This document shows, in pieces, positions 32,827-42,923 of a stretch of DNA of 64,000 bases. The notes below the pieces were generated by a model. That model was not told the origin of the DNA. It saw nothing but the letters and a program-made list of their open reading frames with translations, and did not search any database. The position numbers and the translations under genes are program-made. Source of the DNA: Photorhabdus noenieputensis (lineage in GTDB: Bacteria > Pseudomonadota > Gammaproteobacteria > Enterobacterales > Enterobacteriaceae); the NCBI RefSeq assembly GCF_018448935.1, contig NZ_RCWC01000014.1, positions 59,861 through 123,860 on the forward strand, given 5' to 3'. How positions within the stretch are numbered: position 1 is the stretch's first letter; each line of letters begins with the position of its first letter.

Positions 32827-33282
32827 ATGCAAGAAGGGCAAAAACGTAAAACCTCGTCCTTAAGCATTCTCGCCATCGCTGGGGTAGAACCTTACCAAGA
32901 AAAGCCAGGTGAAGAATACATGAACGATGCCCAGTTGGCGCATTTCAAGCTAATTCTTGAAGCATGGCGCAATCAACTCAGGGATGAAGTAGATCGTACT
33001 GTATCTCATATGCAAGATGAGGCAGCGAACTTCCCTGATCCAGTTGACCGTGCGGCGCAGGAAGAAGAATTCAGTCTTGAATTACGTAACCGCGATCGTG
33101 AGCGTAAATTGATTAAGAAGATCGAGAAAACCCTGAAAAAAGTCGAAGATGACGATTTCGGTTTTTGTGAATCCTGTGGCATTGAGATCGGCATCCGTCG
33201 TTTGGAAGCCCGTCCAACCGCAGACTTGTGTATTGATTGTAAAACTCTGGCCGAAATCCGTGAAAAACAGATGGCTGGCTAA
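32827..33282 (+). CDS. dksA: RNA polymerase-binding transcription factor DksA
   Basis: Co-regulator with ppGpp of stable RNA and amino-acid operons; it enters the secondary channel of RNA polymerase. 151 aa, almost identical in pattern to E. coli: coiled-coil with [21 protein letters not shown] (here split by context, acidic tip DPVDRA), and a Cys4 zinc finger CESCG ... LCIDC at the C-terminus. The ATG at 32827 gives exactly the E. coli length and has TAGGAGA upstream; the frame also opens at 32809, which lacks a site. Confidence 0.97.
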   Translation: MQEGQKRKTSSLSILAIAGVEPYQEKPGEEYMNDAQLAHFKLILEAWRNQLRDEVDRTVSHMQDEAANFPDPVDRAAQEEEFSLELRNRDRERKLIKKIEKTLKKVEDDDFGFCESCGIEIGIRRLEARPTADLCIDCKTLAEIREKQMAG

Positions 33283-33297
33283 TTAATGGTGTTCCAA

Positions 33298-33322
33298 ATA
33301 CGGCGTCTTCATGGCGCCGTAT
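33298..33322 (+). terminator. Hairpin after dksA
   Basis: ATACGGCG, 9-base loop, CGCCGTAT, 15 bases after the dksA stop. There is no good T-run, so it may terminate weakly or mainly stabilise the 3' end before gluQ. Confidence 0.55.
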
Positions 33323-33344
33323 AAACAACGCCACTGATCCCCAT

Positions 33345-34247
33345 ATGATAAAATCTGAACGTCCCCACGCTTATAGTCCCCACTCTTATATTGGGCGTTT
33401 CGCCCCATCACCTTCTGGTGACTTACATTTTGGTTCATTAATCACGGCCATTGGCAGCTATTTGCAAGCCCGCGCTTGTCAGGGAAAATGGCTGATACGT
33501 ATTGATGATATTGATCCACCCAGAGAAGTTCCCGGTGCTGCCGACCGTATTCTTCATGCGCTTGAGCATTATGGTTTACATTGGGATGGTGAAATTCTCT
33601 ATCAGTCTCAGCGCCATGAAGCTTACCGCCATATCCTTAATCAGTTGCAACAACAAAGCTTAAGCTATTACTGCACCTGTACCCGTCAACGCATTCACCA
33701 GATTAATGGTTTTTATGATAGAAACTGCCGTGAATTAAATTTGCCCGTTGATCATGCGGCAATTCGATTCAAACAACGTCATCCGGTTTACGGTTTTGAA
33801 GATAAATTGCAAGGATATCTGAACGCCGATCCGGTCATGGCTGAGGAGGATTTTATTATTCACCGTCGTGACGGTTTATTTGCCTATAATTTGGTCGTTG
33901 TTATTGATGATGATTACCAAGGGGTGACCGAGGTGGTAAGAGGGGCTGATTTGATCGCACCAACCGTCCGTCAGATTGCGCTTTATCAGCAGTTAAATCT
34001 GAAAATACCCGACTATATTCATTTACCGCTCGTTCTGAATAAGGATGGCAATAAACTTTCCAAACAGAATCATGCTCAGCCGATCCCATTGGATGATCCC
34101 CGGCCATTACTGATTGAGGCATTATCTTTCCTTAATCAACCTCTCATAGAAAACTGGCAAGATCTTTCTCGCGATCAATTGTTGAAAAAAGCAACAGCAC
34201 GTTGGGAGCTGGACCGAATTCCACGACAAGGTAAAATACATAGATAA
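33345..34247 (+). CDS. gluQ: Glutamyl-Q tRNA(Asp) synthetase
   Basis: Class I tRNA-synthetase fragment that attaches glutamate to queuosine in tRNA(Asp). The 300-aa protein has the HIGH-type motif [12 protein letters not shown] near 22, a zinc site (CTCTRQR ... FYDRNC near 106-126) and the KMSKS-like [11 protein letters not shown] near 240. It lacks an anticodon-binding domain, as expected of this enzyme. It follows dksA as in E. coli. Confidence 0.95.
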   Translation: MIKSERPHAYSPHSYIGRFAPSPSGDLHFGSLITAIGSYLQARACQGKWLIRIDDIDPPREVPGAADRILHALEHYGLHWDGEILYQSQRHEAYRHILNQLQQQSLSYYCTCTRQRIHQINGFYDRNCRELNLPVDHAAIRFKQRHPVYGFEDKLQGYLNADPVMAEEDFIIHRRDGLFAYNLVVVIDDDYQGVTEVVRGADLIAPTVRQIALYQQLNLKIPDYIHLPLVLNKDGNKLSKQNHAQPIPLDDPRPLLIEALSFLNQPLIENWQDLSRDQLLKKATARWELDRIPRQGKIHR

Positions 34248-34361
34248 CGTGAATAAAGTTACGGTTAGTCATAACAACCATTCTCAAAAAATACACAGTA
34301 GGCTATGATTAGCCGCTGTTTTTATTTGTTTTATATGATTAGTTACTTATCGAGGTGTACC

Positions 34362-35900
34362 ATTTTTAACCGAGTAGCAAATTTCTGCCGTAACTTATTG
34401 ATCCGCGAAGGGAAAAATAACCGCGAACCACAGGCAGCCAGTGAAGGATCAATCACCGGATCTAATCGTTCTACTCAGGAAGAGTACGTAACTCTTCACT
34501 CTAATCGCCAAAATCCCTATCAATCTTCACCCAATGTGGAAATACAAAGGAAGGTTGAACAGGAGAATCCTCATTCGGATTCATCGATAACAATAATTCC
34601 ACGGGAACAACATAGTATTTCCCGCAGAGATATCAGTGAAAATGCACTGAAAGTTCTTTACCGTCTGAATAAATCTGGCTTCGAAGCCTATCTGGTTGGC
34701 GGTGGCGTCCGTGATTTATTACTCGGCACGAAACCGAAAGATTTTGATATTGCCACCAGTGCAACACCAGAACAGGTGCGTAAACTATTTCGCAACTGCC
34801 GTTTGGTTGGACGCCGCTTTCGCCTGGCTCATATTATGTTTGGTCAAGAAGTGATTGAAGTCGCAACATTCCGTGGCCCACATGAACAAACGAGTTCTGG
34901 TGATAAAAATCAGTCACAACAAGCACAAAGCGGTATGCTACTGCGGGATAACATCTTCGGATCAATTGAAGAAGATGCTATGCGCCGCGATTTCACCATA
35001 AACAGCCTCTATTACGGCATCAATGATTTCTCTCTGCGTGATTATGCTGGTGGTCTTCATGATCTGGAAACCGGCGTTATCCGCTTAATTGGCGATCCTG
35101 AAACTCGCTATCGAGAAGATCCAGTAAGAATGCTGCGCGCGATCCGCTTCGCTAGCAAACTGAATATGACCATCAGCGAAGATACCGCCGAACCGATTTC
35201 TCGTTTGGCTTTTCTGCTGAGTAATATTCCACCAGCCCGCCTGTTTGAAGAATCGCTAAAACTTTTACAAACCGGTCAAGGCTACAGCACTTATCAACTT
35301 CTGCGTGAATACCGCCTATTTCAACCACTTTTCCCATTGGTTCAACGCTATTTCACCGAAAATAACGACTCGCCAATGGAACGTATGGTTAATCAGGTTT
35401 TAAAGAATACTGATTATCGGTTACAGAACGATAAACGAGTTAATCCGGCATTTTTGTTCGCTGCGATGCTCTGGTATCCACTGGTTGAACATGCGGAAAA
35501 GCTGTCCCAAGAAGGCGGTCTGGCTTACTACGACGCTTTTGCATTGGCTATGAATGATATTTTGGATGAGCAATGCCACTCCATTGCTATTCCTAAGCGC
35601 CTGACAACCATCATGCGTGATATCTGGCAATTACAGTTACGTCTGCCACGCCGTCATGGTAAACGGGCAAATAAATTGATGGAGCACCCTAAATTCCGTG
35701 CTGCCTACGATTTGCTGGAACTAAGGGCCAATGTCGAAAACCGCAGTGAGCTAAAAGAACTTGCCCATTGGTGGGGAGAGTTTCAGCAAGTCAATGCATC
35801 ACAGCAACGGAGTATGATTTCCGAACTGGGTAGTGAGATTGTCCGTCGTCGTACACGGCCACGCCGTCACTATAAACCAAGACTAAGCAGGAACGGTTGA
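34362..35900 (+). CDS. pcnB: Poly(A) polymerase I, probable AUU start
   Basis: Adds poly(A) tails that promote RNA decay. 512 aa from the ATT at 34362, which encodes [11 protein letters not shown], aligning with the E. coli N-terminus that also begins with an AUU codon. GAGGTG lies 4 bases before the ATT. The frame is open upstream to an ATG at 34305, but that part has no similarity or ribosome-binding site. Nucleotidyltransferase motifs: [11 protein letters not shown] near 113 and KDFDIAT near 123; [11 protein letters not shown] follows. The C-terminus is Arg-rich. An unusual N-terminal insert (residues about 20-75, Ser/Gln/Glu-rich) is absent from E. coli PcnB. Confidence 0.9.
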   Translation: MFNRVANFCRNLLIREGKNNREPQAASEGSITGSNRSTQEEYVTLHSNRQNPYQSSPNVEIQRKVEQENPHSDSSITIIPREQHSISRRDISENALKVLYRLNKSGFEAYLVGGGVRDLLLGTKPKDFDIATSATPEQVRKLFRNCRLVGRRFRLAHIMFGQEVIEVATFRGPHEQTSSGDKNQSQQAQSGMLLRDNIFGSIEEDAMRRDFTINSLYYGINDFSLRDYAGGLHDLETGVIRLIGDPETRYREDPVRMLRAIRFASKLNMTISEDTAEPISRLAFLLSNIPPARLFEESLKLLQTGQGYSTYQLLREYRLFQPLFPLVQRYFTENNDSPMERMVNQVLKNTDYRLQNDKRVNPAFLFAAMLWYPLVEHAEKLSQEGGLAYYDAFALAMNDILDEQCHSIAIPKRLTTIMRDIWQLQLRLPRRHGKRANKLMEHPKFRAAYDLLELRANVENRSELKELAHWWGEFQQVNASQQRSMISELGSEIVRRRTRPRRHYKPRLSRNG

Positions 35901-35905
35901 TAATT

Positions 35906-36421
35906 ATGGCTCGTGTTTATATCGCTGTTGGCAGCAATCTGGCAGAACCTATGCAGCAAGTAAAAAATGCACTTGCTGCATTAAGGGATTTACCGGAAAC
36001 AGAATTTATTGCCTGCTCCTCACTGTATCGTACTAAACCGATGGGGCCGCAGAATCAACCTGATTTTCTGAATTTAGCAGTCGCGCTGGAGACCACGCTA
36101 ACACCGGAAGAATTACTCAATCACACTCAGGCGATTGAACTGACCCAAGGACGGGTAAGAAAAGATGAACGCTGGGGGCCAAGAACACTTGATCTGGACA
36201 TCATGCTATTTGGTGATCAAGTGATTAATACCGAACGCTTGACAGTGCCTCATTACGGACTAAAACAGCGCGAATTTATGCTCTACCCGTTAGCTGAAAT
36301 TGCCCCTGATCTCATATTTCCTGACGGGGAAGCTTTATCTGAAAGACTGAAACATATCCCAGAAAACGGCCTGGCGCTTTGGCTGCAACCGCAGTCCTCT
36401 GATTCTAATCATTACATATAA
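35906..36421 (+). CDS. folK: HPPK, 6-hydroxymethyl-7,8-dihydropterin pyrophosphokinase
   Basis: Transfers pyrophosphate from ATP to hydroxymethyl-dihydropterin in folate synthesis. About 171 aa with YIAVGSNLAEP, SSLYRTKPMGPQNQPDFLN, RWGPRTLDLDIMLFG (signature) and VPHYGLKQREFMLYPL. Start chosen at the ATG at 35906 with AGGAACGG upstream; the TTG at 35897 overlapping the pcnB stop is also open. It is translationally close to pcnB, as in E. coli. Confidence 0.95.
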   Translation: MARVYIAVGSNLAEPMQQVKNALAALRDLPETEFIACSSLYRTKPMGPQNQPDFLNLAVALETTLTPEELLNHTQAIELTQGRVRKDERWGPRTLDLDIMLFGDQVINTERLTVPHYGLKQREFMLYPLAEIAPDLIFPDGEALSERLKHIPENGLALWLQPQSSDSNHYI

Positions 36422-36491
36422 GGATCTCAGTTCAGTCCGTGGCCGATTTCTGTATATAACAAGAAAAATTGCAGGAGAAGGAAAATAAATA

Positions 36492-37283
36492 ATGAAAGCA
36501 ATAACCATGACTGATCTGAATCAGCTCAAGAAAGAAAAACGTAAATTCGCGACGATTACCGCTTATGACGCCAGCTTTGCCCATCTGTTTGCCGAGCAAG
36601 GTATCGATGTCATGCTGGTTGGCGATTCACTGGGTATGACCGTGCAAGGGGCTGATACCACCATTCCAGTGACAGTTGAAGATACTGTCTATCATACTCG
36701 TTGCGTCCGTGCCGGAGCACCTTATACTTTTATCATTGCCGATATGCCTTTCATGAGTTATGCCACACCAGAGCAGAGTTGTGAAAACGCAGCTAAACTT
36801 ATGCGTGCTGGCGCTAATATGGTGAAACTTGAAGGCGGTAGCTGGTTATACGATACCATTAGTATGCTTACCGAGCGTTCTGTACCCGTCTGCGCTCATT
36901 TAGGACTCACTCCCCAGTCAGTTCATATTCTGGGTGGTTATAAAGTCCAAGGACGTGATGAAGTATCAGCGAATCAATTAATAAAAGATGCCATTACCCT
37001 GGAAAAGGCGGGCATACAACTGCTAGTGCTAGAATGTGTCCCCGTTGATTTGGCTAAACGTATCACCGATGAATTACAGATCCCGGTAATTGGTATTGGT
37101 GCCGGTAATGGGACTGACGGGCAAGTTTTAGTGATGCATGACGCACTAGGCATCACAGCAAGCCCCCCTAAATTTGTGAAAAACTTCCTTGAAGAAGCAG
37201 GAAATATACCTGATGCCATCCGCTTATATAAAGAACAAGTGGAAAGCGGTACCTACCCAGGTAAAGAACACTCATTTTATTAA
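36492..37283 (+). CDS. panB: Ketopantoate hydroxymethyltransferase
   Basis: First committed enzyme of pantothenate synthesis, using methylene-tetrahydrofolate and ketoisovalerate. The 263-aa TIM-barrel protein has [37 protein letters not shown] and [19 protein letters not shown]. Length equals E. coli (264 aa). It is followed by panC, but an ERIC element fills the gap. Confidence 0.97.
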   Translation: MKAITMTDLNQLKKEKRKFATITAYDASFAHLFAEQGIDVMLVGDSLGMTVQGADTTIPVTVEDTVYHTRCVRAGAPYTFIIADMPFMSYATPEQSCENAAKLMRAGANMVKLEGGSWLYDTISMLTERSVPVCAHLGLTPQSVHILGGYKVQGRDEVSANQLIKDAITLEKAGIQLLVLECVPVDLAKRITDELQIPVIGIGAGNGTDGQVLVMHDALGITASPPKFVKNFLEEAGNIPDAIRLYKEQVESGTYPGKEHSFY

Positions 37284-37311
37284 TAAATTACCCTTGTTAG
37301 CCCGAAGGCTG

Positions 37312-37438
37312 TATACCCTATGGATTTCAAGATGGATCGCGGCGGCAAGGGAGCGAATCCCCAGGAGCAGAGATAACTCTGTGACCGGGGTGAGTGAGTG
37401 CAGCCAACAAAGAGGAAACTTGAAAGATGACGGGTATA
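37312..37438 (+). repeat. ERIC element 2, inside the panB-panC gap
   Basis: About 127 bases from TATACCCTATGGATTTCAAG to GATGACGGGTATA. It occupies almost the whole spacer between panB and panC, ending 10 bases before the panC ribosome-binding site (AAGGAG). Confidence 0.95.
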
Positions 37439-37461
37439 AACACACTAAGGAGTATTAAGCA

Positions 37462-38316
37462 ATGCTGATTGTCGAAACTGTACCGATTCTACGCCGTGAA
37501 ATCCGCCGCTGGCGTCAGGAAGGAAAACGCATTGCACTGGTGCCAACAATGGGTAACTTGCACGATGGCCATATGACGTTAGTCGATACAGCCAAAGGGC
37601 AAGCAGATATTGTGATCGTCTCTATTTTCGTCAATCCGATGCAGTTTAATCGTCAGGATGATCTGGCAAAATATCCCCGTACCTTACAGGAAGATTGCGA
37701 AAAACTTCATCAACACGGCGTCGATCTGGTATTTGCTCCTGCCGATAAGGAAATATACCCTAATGGTATGGAACATCAGACTTACGTTGAAGTTCCTGGG
37801 CTTTCAACCACGCTGGAAGGGGCCAGTCGTCCCGGTCATTTCCGTGGTGTTTCAACCGTGGTGAGCAAGCTGTTCAATCTAGTGCAACCAGATTTAACCT
37901 ACTTTGGCGAAAAAGATTTTCAACAATTACAACTTATTCGCAAAATGATTGCCGACCTGGCTTATGACATTACGCTCGTTTCAGTTCCTACCGTGCGCGA
38001 CAAAAATGGCCTGGCTCTCAGTTCGCGTAATAACAATTTAACCGCCGATGAACATCGAATCGCACCAGAACTCAGCAAGATCATGCGATCTATCGCTGAA
38101 AAAATGGCGCAAGGTGAACGCCACACAGAACAATTGCTCACTCAAGCTTCCGCACAGCTACATGAAGCGGGCTTTGTACCTGATGAGTTGTTTATCCGTG
38201 ACACCGAAACATTGGCACCGTTAAATACCGAAAGCAAAAAGGCCGTTATTCTAATGGCTGCCTGGTTAGGGCAAACCCGTTTGATCGATAATCAGCAGGT
38301 AGATTTAATGCAATAA
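37462..38316 (+). CDS. panC: Pantothenate synthetase
   Basis: ATP-dependent ligase joining pantoate and beta-alanine. The 284-aa protein has the cytidylyltransferase signature [12 protein letters not shown] near 31, [22 protein letters not shown] and SSRNN. AAGGAG is well placed before the ATG. Its transcription probably runs through from panB across the ERIC element. Confidence 0.97.
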   Translation: MLIVETVPILRREIRRWRQEGKRIALVPTMGNLHDGHMTLVDTAKGQADIVIVSIFVNPMQFNRQDDLAKYPRTLQEDCEKLHQHGVDLVFAPADKEIYPNGMEHQTYVEVPGLSTTLEGASRPGHFRGVSTVVSKLFNLVQPDLTYFGEKDFQQLQLIRKMIADLAYDITLVSVPTVRDKNGLALSSRNNNLTADEHRIAPELSKIMRSIAEKMAQGERHTEQLLTQASAQLHEAGFVPDELFIRDTETLAPLNTESKKAVILMAAWLGQTRLIDNQQVDLMQ

Positions 38317-38383
38317 TCGCCGTTGTATCAGGCGTTATTGATGCAAAAAGGTTCTAAGTTGTCATCGAATCAGGAGAAAAACC

Positions 38384-38764
38384 ATGTTGCGTACGATGCT
38401 ACAGGGAAAATTGCACCGGGTGAAAGTCACTCAGGCAGATTTGCATTATGAAGGTTCCTGTGCAATTGATCAGAATTTTATGGATGCAGCCGGTATTCTG
38501 GAATATGAAGCTATTGATATCTATAACGTGGATAATGGCGAGCGTTTTTCCACTTATGCTATCGCCGCTGAACGTGGTTCTAGAATAATTTCAGTTAACG
38601 GAGCCGCGGCCCGCCGTGCTGCGGTAGGTGATAAGCTAATTATTTGCTCATATGTACAAATCCCTAACGAAGATGCCCGTCACCATAAGCCTAATGTCGC
38701 TTACTTCGACGGCGATAATATTATGAGCCGTATAGCTAAAGCCGTGCCAGTTCAGGTAGCTTAA
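38384..38764 (+). CDS. panD: Aspartate 1-decarboxylase proenzyme
   Basis: Pyruvoyl enzyme that makes beta-alanine from aspartate. 126 aa; the self-cleavage site is Gly24-Ser25 in [18 protein letters not shown] and NGAAARRA are conserved. It completes the panBCD block; in E. coli an unrelated gene separates panC and panD, here they are adjacent. Confidence 0.97.
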   Translation: MLRTMLQGKLHRVKVTQADLHYEGSCAIDQNFMDAAGILEYEAIDIYNVDNGERFSTYAIAAERGSRIISVNGAAARRAAVGDKLIICSYVQIPNEDARHHKPNVAYFDGDNIMSRIAKAVPVQVA

Positions 38765-38786
38765 ATATTAATTTAAGCGCCCAATA

Positions 38787-38831
38787 ATGGGTAGGTTATG
38801 AAAACATTGCAAATGAATTCCCCCTACCCAT
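38787..38831. terminator. Hairpin between convergent panD and yadH
   Basis: ATGGGTAGG and CCTACCCAT, 9 bp paired across a 27-base loop, between two converging genes. It could act in both directions; the long loop makes it weaker evidence. Confidence 0.5.
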
Positions 38832-38864
38832 TCATCATCACTTAATAACAACAAATGCTACAAG

Positions 38865-39635
38865 TTAAGTCCTCAACCCCCGCCCTGTTTCAATTAAATA
38901 CCAGGCAGTAAGATAAAAAACCACAATAAACGCAGTCAAAACACTTAATGTAATTATTAAAGAAACATCAGTAATTCCCAGAAAACCATAACGAAAACCA
39001 CTAATCATATAAACGATCGGGTTCAGCTTGGAAACCGCTTGCCAAAATGGGGGTAATAATGTCAATGAATAAAACACTCCACCAAGATAGGTCAGTGGCG
39101 TTAATACGAAGGTCGGAATAATGCTGATATCATCAAATGTTTTAGCAAAAATCGAATTCAGCAAACCACCTAGTGAGAACAAAATGGAGGTCATCAATAA
39201 CGTGACAACAATCATCCACCACGCATAAATATGAAGCGGAACAAAAAATAGAGAAACTAATGTCACCAGAATACCGACGCAAACACCACGGGCAACACCA
39301 CCACCAACAAAGCCCACAATAACTATGTGTGTCGGAACCGGCGCGACCAATAATTCCTCAATACTACGCTGGAATTTCGCGCCGAAGAAGGAGGAGGAAA
39401 CATTAGCATAAGAGTTAGTAATCACTGCCATCATAATCAGGCCAGGGACGATAAACTGCATATAATCGACACCGCCCATTTCTCCAATACGCGAACCAAT
39501 CAAGCTACCGAAGATAATAAAATAGAGCGACATGGTAATAACCGGCGGTAATAAAGTCTGTACCCAGATGCGACCAAAACGGGTAATTTCTTTAATCCAG
39601 ATAGTTTTTAGCGCCACCCAGTACAACTGAATCAT
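38865..39635 (-). CDS. yadH: ABC-2 type transport permease YadH
   Basis: Membrane subunit of an ABC exporter of unknown substrate. 256 aa with about six hydrophobic segments and the ABC-2 signature region (FVLTPLTYLGGVFYSLTLLPPFWQAV). It overlaps yadG by 4 bp and follows it, the E. coli arrangement. Function is only known at family level. Confidence 0.93.
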   Translation of the reverse strand: MIQLYWVALKTIWIKEITRFGRIWVQTLLPPVITMSLYFIIFGSLIGSRIGEMGGVDYMQFIVPGLIMMAVITNSYANVSSSFFGAKFQRSIEELLVAPVPTHIVIVGFVGGGVARGVCVGILVTLVSLFFVPLHIYAWWMIVVTLLMTSILFSLGGLLNSIFAKTFDDISIIPTFVLTPLTYLGGVFYSLTLLPPFWQAVSKLNPIVYMISGFRYGFLGITDVSLIITLSVLTAFIVVFYLTAWYLIETGRGLRT

Positions 39636-40558
39636 TGACTATCTCCTTGTTTGTTACTCACCAGGCTGACAAATAACTCTTCCAGACGGTTCGCTTTATT
39701 GCGCATACTCAGAATATGAATACCCTGAGCACTTAATTGGGTAAATACACTATTTATTCCCTGACCACGTTGAACATCCACTTCCAGAGTTGAGGCATCC
39801 AGCAATCGATAATCATATCCTGCCAGTTCAAGAGTTGGGTTCTGCGTTGCCAGATCGAAAAAGAATGTTTCAGATTCCACCCGACTGAGTAAATTTTTCA
39901 TACTGGTGTTTTCCACCAATTCACCATGCTGGATAATACCAATATTACGGCACAGCATTTCTGCTTCTTCCAAATAGTGAGTCGTTAGAATAATTGTCGT
40001 TCCCTGAGCATTCAGTTGTTGCAAAAAATTCCACATAGAGCGACGAAGTTCAATATCAACACCGGCAGTCGGTTCATCAAGGATCAATAACTTAGGCTGA
40101 TGCATCAAAGCACGCGCAATCATCAGGCGTCGTTTCATCCCACCAGATAGACGAATCGCTCGTTGATTACGTTTTTCCCACAGATCTAACTGCGACAGAT
40201 AAGTTTTCGCTCTGGCTTGCGCCACTTTTCGCGGTACACCATAGTAACCAGCCTGATTGAGAACAATCTGTAACACCGTCTCAAACGGATTAAAGTTAAA
40301 TTCTTGCGGAACAAGACCTAACTGGCGTTTAGCATTCACAATATCAGTATCAATATCATAGCCAAATACCTTAACCTTCCCGCTGCTTTTATTTACCAGA
40401 GAGCTAATAATGCCGATTGTGGTGGACTTCCCTGCACCATTCGGACCCAATAATGCGTAGAAGTCTCCAACTTCCACATTCAGGTCTATCCCACGCAGCG
40501 CCTTAACACCATCAGTGTAAGTCTTCGTAAGCTGCGTTAACTCCAATGCATAAGTCAT
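39632..40558 (-). CDS. yadG: ABC transporter ATP-binding protein YadG
   Basis: 308 aa ATPase with GPNGAGKST (Walker A), LSGGMKRRLMIARAL (signature), LLILDEPTAGVD (Walker B) and TTHYLEEAE (H-loop). Works with YadH; divergent from can as in E. coli. Confidence 0.95.
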   Translation of the reverse strand: MTYALELTQLTKTYTDGVKALRGIDLNVEVGDFYALLGPNGAGKSTTIGIISSLVNKSSGKVKVFGYDIDTDIVNAKRQLGLVPQEFNFNPFETVLQIVLNQAGYYGVPRKVAQARAKTYLSQLDLWEKRNQRAIRLSGGMKRRLMIARALMHQPKLLILDEPTAGVDIELRRSMWNFLQQLNAQGTTIILTTHYLEEAEMLCRNIGIIQHGELVENTSMKNLLSRVESETFFFDLATQNPTLELAGYDYRLLDASTLEVDVQRGQGINSVFTQLSAQGIHILSMRNKANRLEELFVSLVSNKQGDSQ

Positions 40559-40745
40559 AAATTACAAAACACCTTTATTATCTGGTCGCCTTTGCGTGTA
40601 ATGTGGAAACATAATGCTCCTTTTCTGCCTGACTTGCTTTGCAAAAACAGCAGAAAGATTAAAAACAAACAGCAACAAAATATTAAAATTTCAATTGATG
40701 TTGTATATGATTCTATCTTAAAGAAACACTACCAGGCTATGAATC

Positions 40746-41399
40746 ATGATGAAAAAAATAGAAGAGCTGCTTGCCAATAACAAGCAGTGGTCAGAATCGG
40801 TTAACGAAGAAAACCCGAATTTTTTCAAAGAATTAGCAAAATCACAAAAACCTCGATTCTTATGGATTGGCTGTTCAGACAGCCGGGTACCAGCAGAAAA
40901 ACTAATTGATGCCGCCCCCGGTGACTTATTTGTTCACAGAAACGTGGCAAACCTGGTTATTCATACTGACTTAAATTGTCTTTCAGTTATTCAATATGCG
41001 GTAGACGTACTGGAAGTTGAACATATCATTATCTGCGGACACTACGGTTGTGGTGGTATCGAAGCCGCAATTGATGGCACCGAACTGGGATTGATTAACA
41101 ACTGGCTGCTACATATCCGTGATCTTTGGTATAAACACAGTTCTATGCTAGGTGAATTACCCCCTAATGAGCGTCTGAACCGTCTGTGCGAAATTAACGT
41201 TGTTGAGCAGGTATATAACCTTGGTCACTCAACTATTATGCAAGCAGCATGGAAACGAGGCCAGAAAGTGATGATCCACGGTTGGGTTTACGGTATCCAT
41301 AATGGTCAATTGCAAGATCTGGAAGTCACGGCTGACAGCCGTGAAAAACTGGAACTTGCCTATCGCCAGACAATATCCAAACTGACGCATAAGAAGTGA
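40746..41399 (+). CDS. can: Beta-class carbonic anhydrase
   Basis: Zinc enzyme interconverting CO2 and bicarbonate, essential at low CO2. The 217-aa protein has the zinc ligands in CSDSRVPAE (Cys and Asp, near 43) and HYGCGG (His and Cys, near 99), and matches E. coli Can in length and sequence. The start may be either of two adjacent Met codons at 40746 and 40749. Confidence 0.96.
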   Translation: MMKKIEELLANNKQWSESVNEENPNFFKELAKSQKPRFLWIGCSDSRVPAEKLIDAAPGDLFVHRNVANLVIHTDLNCLSVIQYAVDVLEVEHIIICGHYGCGGIEAAIDGTELGLINNWLLHIRDLWYKHSSMLGELPPNERLNRLCEINVVEQVYNLGHSTIMQAAWKRGQKVMIHGWVYGIHNGQLQDLEVTADSREKLELAYRQTISKLTHKK

Positions 41400-41760
41400 T
41401 TTTTTAGATCATTCATAAAATACGCTGTAGAAAAGGTTATATTTAATCCTTTCTATAGCGTGATTAAATGAAGATTTATACAGATTTTTATTTTATTAAA
41501 TAGCCACTTAAACCTCGAATAGCTATTTTTTATTTTTCGAGTTTATACATAAGGTAATAAGAATAAAATAATCTAAAAAATAATTATAAATTTATCAAAA
41601 TAAAATATTTTCAGTTTATAGATTATATTAAAAATATATTTTAATGTTTTCTCAGGCTTAAAGAGTTATATTTCACCCTTTAAACTCATGACAATATTTT
41701 TCTCCAGAGACATTATCTAAACTAGAGTGGAAAGTTTACAACAATTTTTGCTAAATGGTA
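41400..41760. other. AT-rich intergenic region downstream of can
   Basis: About 360 bases, extremely AT-rich from 41460 to 41650, with no plausible gene. It marks the left edge of the islet that separates can from hpt. A hairpin is listed separately. Confidence 0.5.
41422..41461 (+). terminator. Hairpin after can
   Basis: ACGCTGTAGAAAAGG and CCTTTCTATAGCGT pair with one bulge. No T-run follows, so the role as a terminator is uncertain. Confidence 0.45.
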
Positions 41761-42258
41761 TTAATCTGTTATTTTAAAAACCGTTTTTAAATCTTTTAGC
41801 GTGATCATTAGCGTCATTGGATTTAAAAGCGAATCACTAAAACCCACAGACTTATAAAACGCCTTAGCATTCTCCGAGATAGCATGAACAATCAATCCCC
41901 TAATACCCACTAAATCTGCCGCTTGAGCGACACGTATGGAGGCATCTCTGACTAAATAGCGACCAAACCCTCTTCCTTGATAACGCTTATCAACAGCTAA
42001 GCGGCCCAAAATAATCACCGGAATGGGATTTGGCATATTCTTAAATTTGCTTATCGCCTCTTCTGACATGATTGAGCCGGTAGCTAACGAATAATAAGCA
42101 ATAACATCCCTGTCTTGGCTTACAACATAGGTTCGCGAAGCATTCTCTTTTTGATTTTTTAATGCTCTGTCTGTTAACCAGTTGTCCAGGGTGTGAATTC
42201 CTGAAGTAAAACTATTTAAATTGTGATCATCTGTTAACAAAGTTGGATCATTAATCAT
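41761..42258 (-). CDS. GNAT acetyltransferase toxin (TacT/AtaT-like)
   Basis: 165 aa GNAT-fold protein with the acetyl-CoA loop RYQGRGFGRYLVRDA near 97 and the conserved AKAFYKSVGF near 140. Members of this family acetylate the amino group of charged tRNAs and stop translation. It lies 4 bp after a DUF1778 antitoxin gene, the classic TacAT/AtaRT arrangement. The predicted catalytic tyrosine is present, so it is likely active. The exact tRNA target cannot be read from sequence. Confidence 0.88.
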   Translation of the reverse strand: MINDPTLLTDDHNLNSFTSGIHTLDNWLTDRALKNQKENASRTYVVSQDRDVIAYYSLATGSIMSEEAISKFKNMPNPIPVIILGRLAVDKRYQGRGFGRYLVRDASIRVAQAADLVGIRGLIVHAISENAKAFYKSVGFSDSLLNPMTLMITLKDLKTVFKITD

Positions 42259-42262
42259 TTTA

Positions 42263-42541
42263 TCACCACGGTTTTTTCATATTTGCCGTTTTGATAAGAC
42301 GCTCATTTGGTGCAGCCGGAGCATCAAGTTTAGCAATAAAAGCATTAAAAATTTCTGGAGATACAACCATAAAGGAGTGTTCCAATAAAGTATTTTCAGC
42401 ATCACGTTTGATTGTATCAAGAACATATTCAGTAACGGTTTTTCCCTTCACTTTTGCCGCTCTATCTATTAAATCTCGATCCTCCTGCCTAATCCTCAAG
42501 TTGAGTGTCTTATTTTTACGGTTCTCACTTATCACGTTCAT
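42263..42541 (-). CDS. DUF1778 ribbon-helix-helix antitoxin
   Basis: 92 aa with an N-terminal ribbon-helix-helix (KTLNLRIRQEDRDLIDRAAK) and a C-terminal toxin-wrapping tail (SPEIFNAFIAKLDAPAAPNE). It should bind DNA upstream of the operon and mask the downstream acetyltransferase. Start at the ATG at 42541 with GAGGAG upstream; the frame continues to a GTG at 42556 that lies within that ribosome-binding site. Confidence 0.88.
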   Translation of the reverse strand: MNVISENRKNKTLNLRIRQEDRDLIDRAAKVKGKTVTEYVLDTIKRDAENTLLEHSFMVVSPEIFNAFIAKLDAPAAPNERLIKTANMKKPW

Positions 42542-42672
42542 TACAAATCTCCTCACGCTATAGATGAGCTAAATAATACACAAAAGTAACGCCATTGTCA
42601 TCACATTTCTAGAGGGGAGAATTCCCATTAGGTATAGAGGCTTACATCGGTTTTCGCTAATAAAAATGTAAT

Positions 42673-42686
42673 ATACCCGTTATCTA
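42673..42686 (-). repeat. Possible ERIC-end stub
   Basis: TATACCCGTTATCT differs by one base from the reverse-complement end of the ERIC elements here (TATACCCGTCATCT). It lies exactly where the higB remnant loses its 5' part. May be chance. Confidence 0.3.
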
Positions 42687-42913
42687 CCGCTGGCATTCAG
42701 CCTAAGCATGCCCTAAAGCTGCAAATCCAACTAACTGCATTGAATATGGCTAAAAAACCAGAAGATATGAATGCCCCTAGCTGGAAACTTAATCCACTAA
42801 AAGGAGCAAATCTTAGCGGTCACTGGGCAATATCTGTTAACGATAATTGGTGTTTAACATTTAGATTTGAGGGCGAAGATATAATTCTCGTTAATTATCA
42901 AGATTATCACTGA
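42680..42913 (+). pseudogene. 5'-truncated HigB-type toxin remnant
   Basis: The frame ending at the TGA at 42911-42913 reads STAGIQPKHALKLQIQLTAL, then NMAKKPEDMNAPSWKLNPLK and ends LVNYQDYH. This is the conserved body of HigB toxins, but the usual N-terminal 15-20 residues are replaced by unrelated codons and there is no start codon. The remnant is followed 10 bases later by an intact higA, so the original operon was higBA with the toxin now disabled. Confidence 0.8.
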
Positions 42914-42923
42914 GGGCAACGAA

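Noticed and set aside
34305..34361. N-terminal extension of pcnB from an upstream ATG
   Set aside because: No Shine-Dalgarno sequence and no similarity to other PcnB proteins; the AUU start fits better.
40592..40780. Short plus-strand frame upstream of can
   Set aside because: It overlaps the can promoter and start region, is lysine/glutamine-rich from AT-rich DNA, and has no recognisable family.
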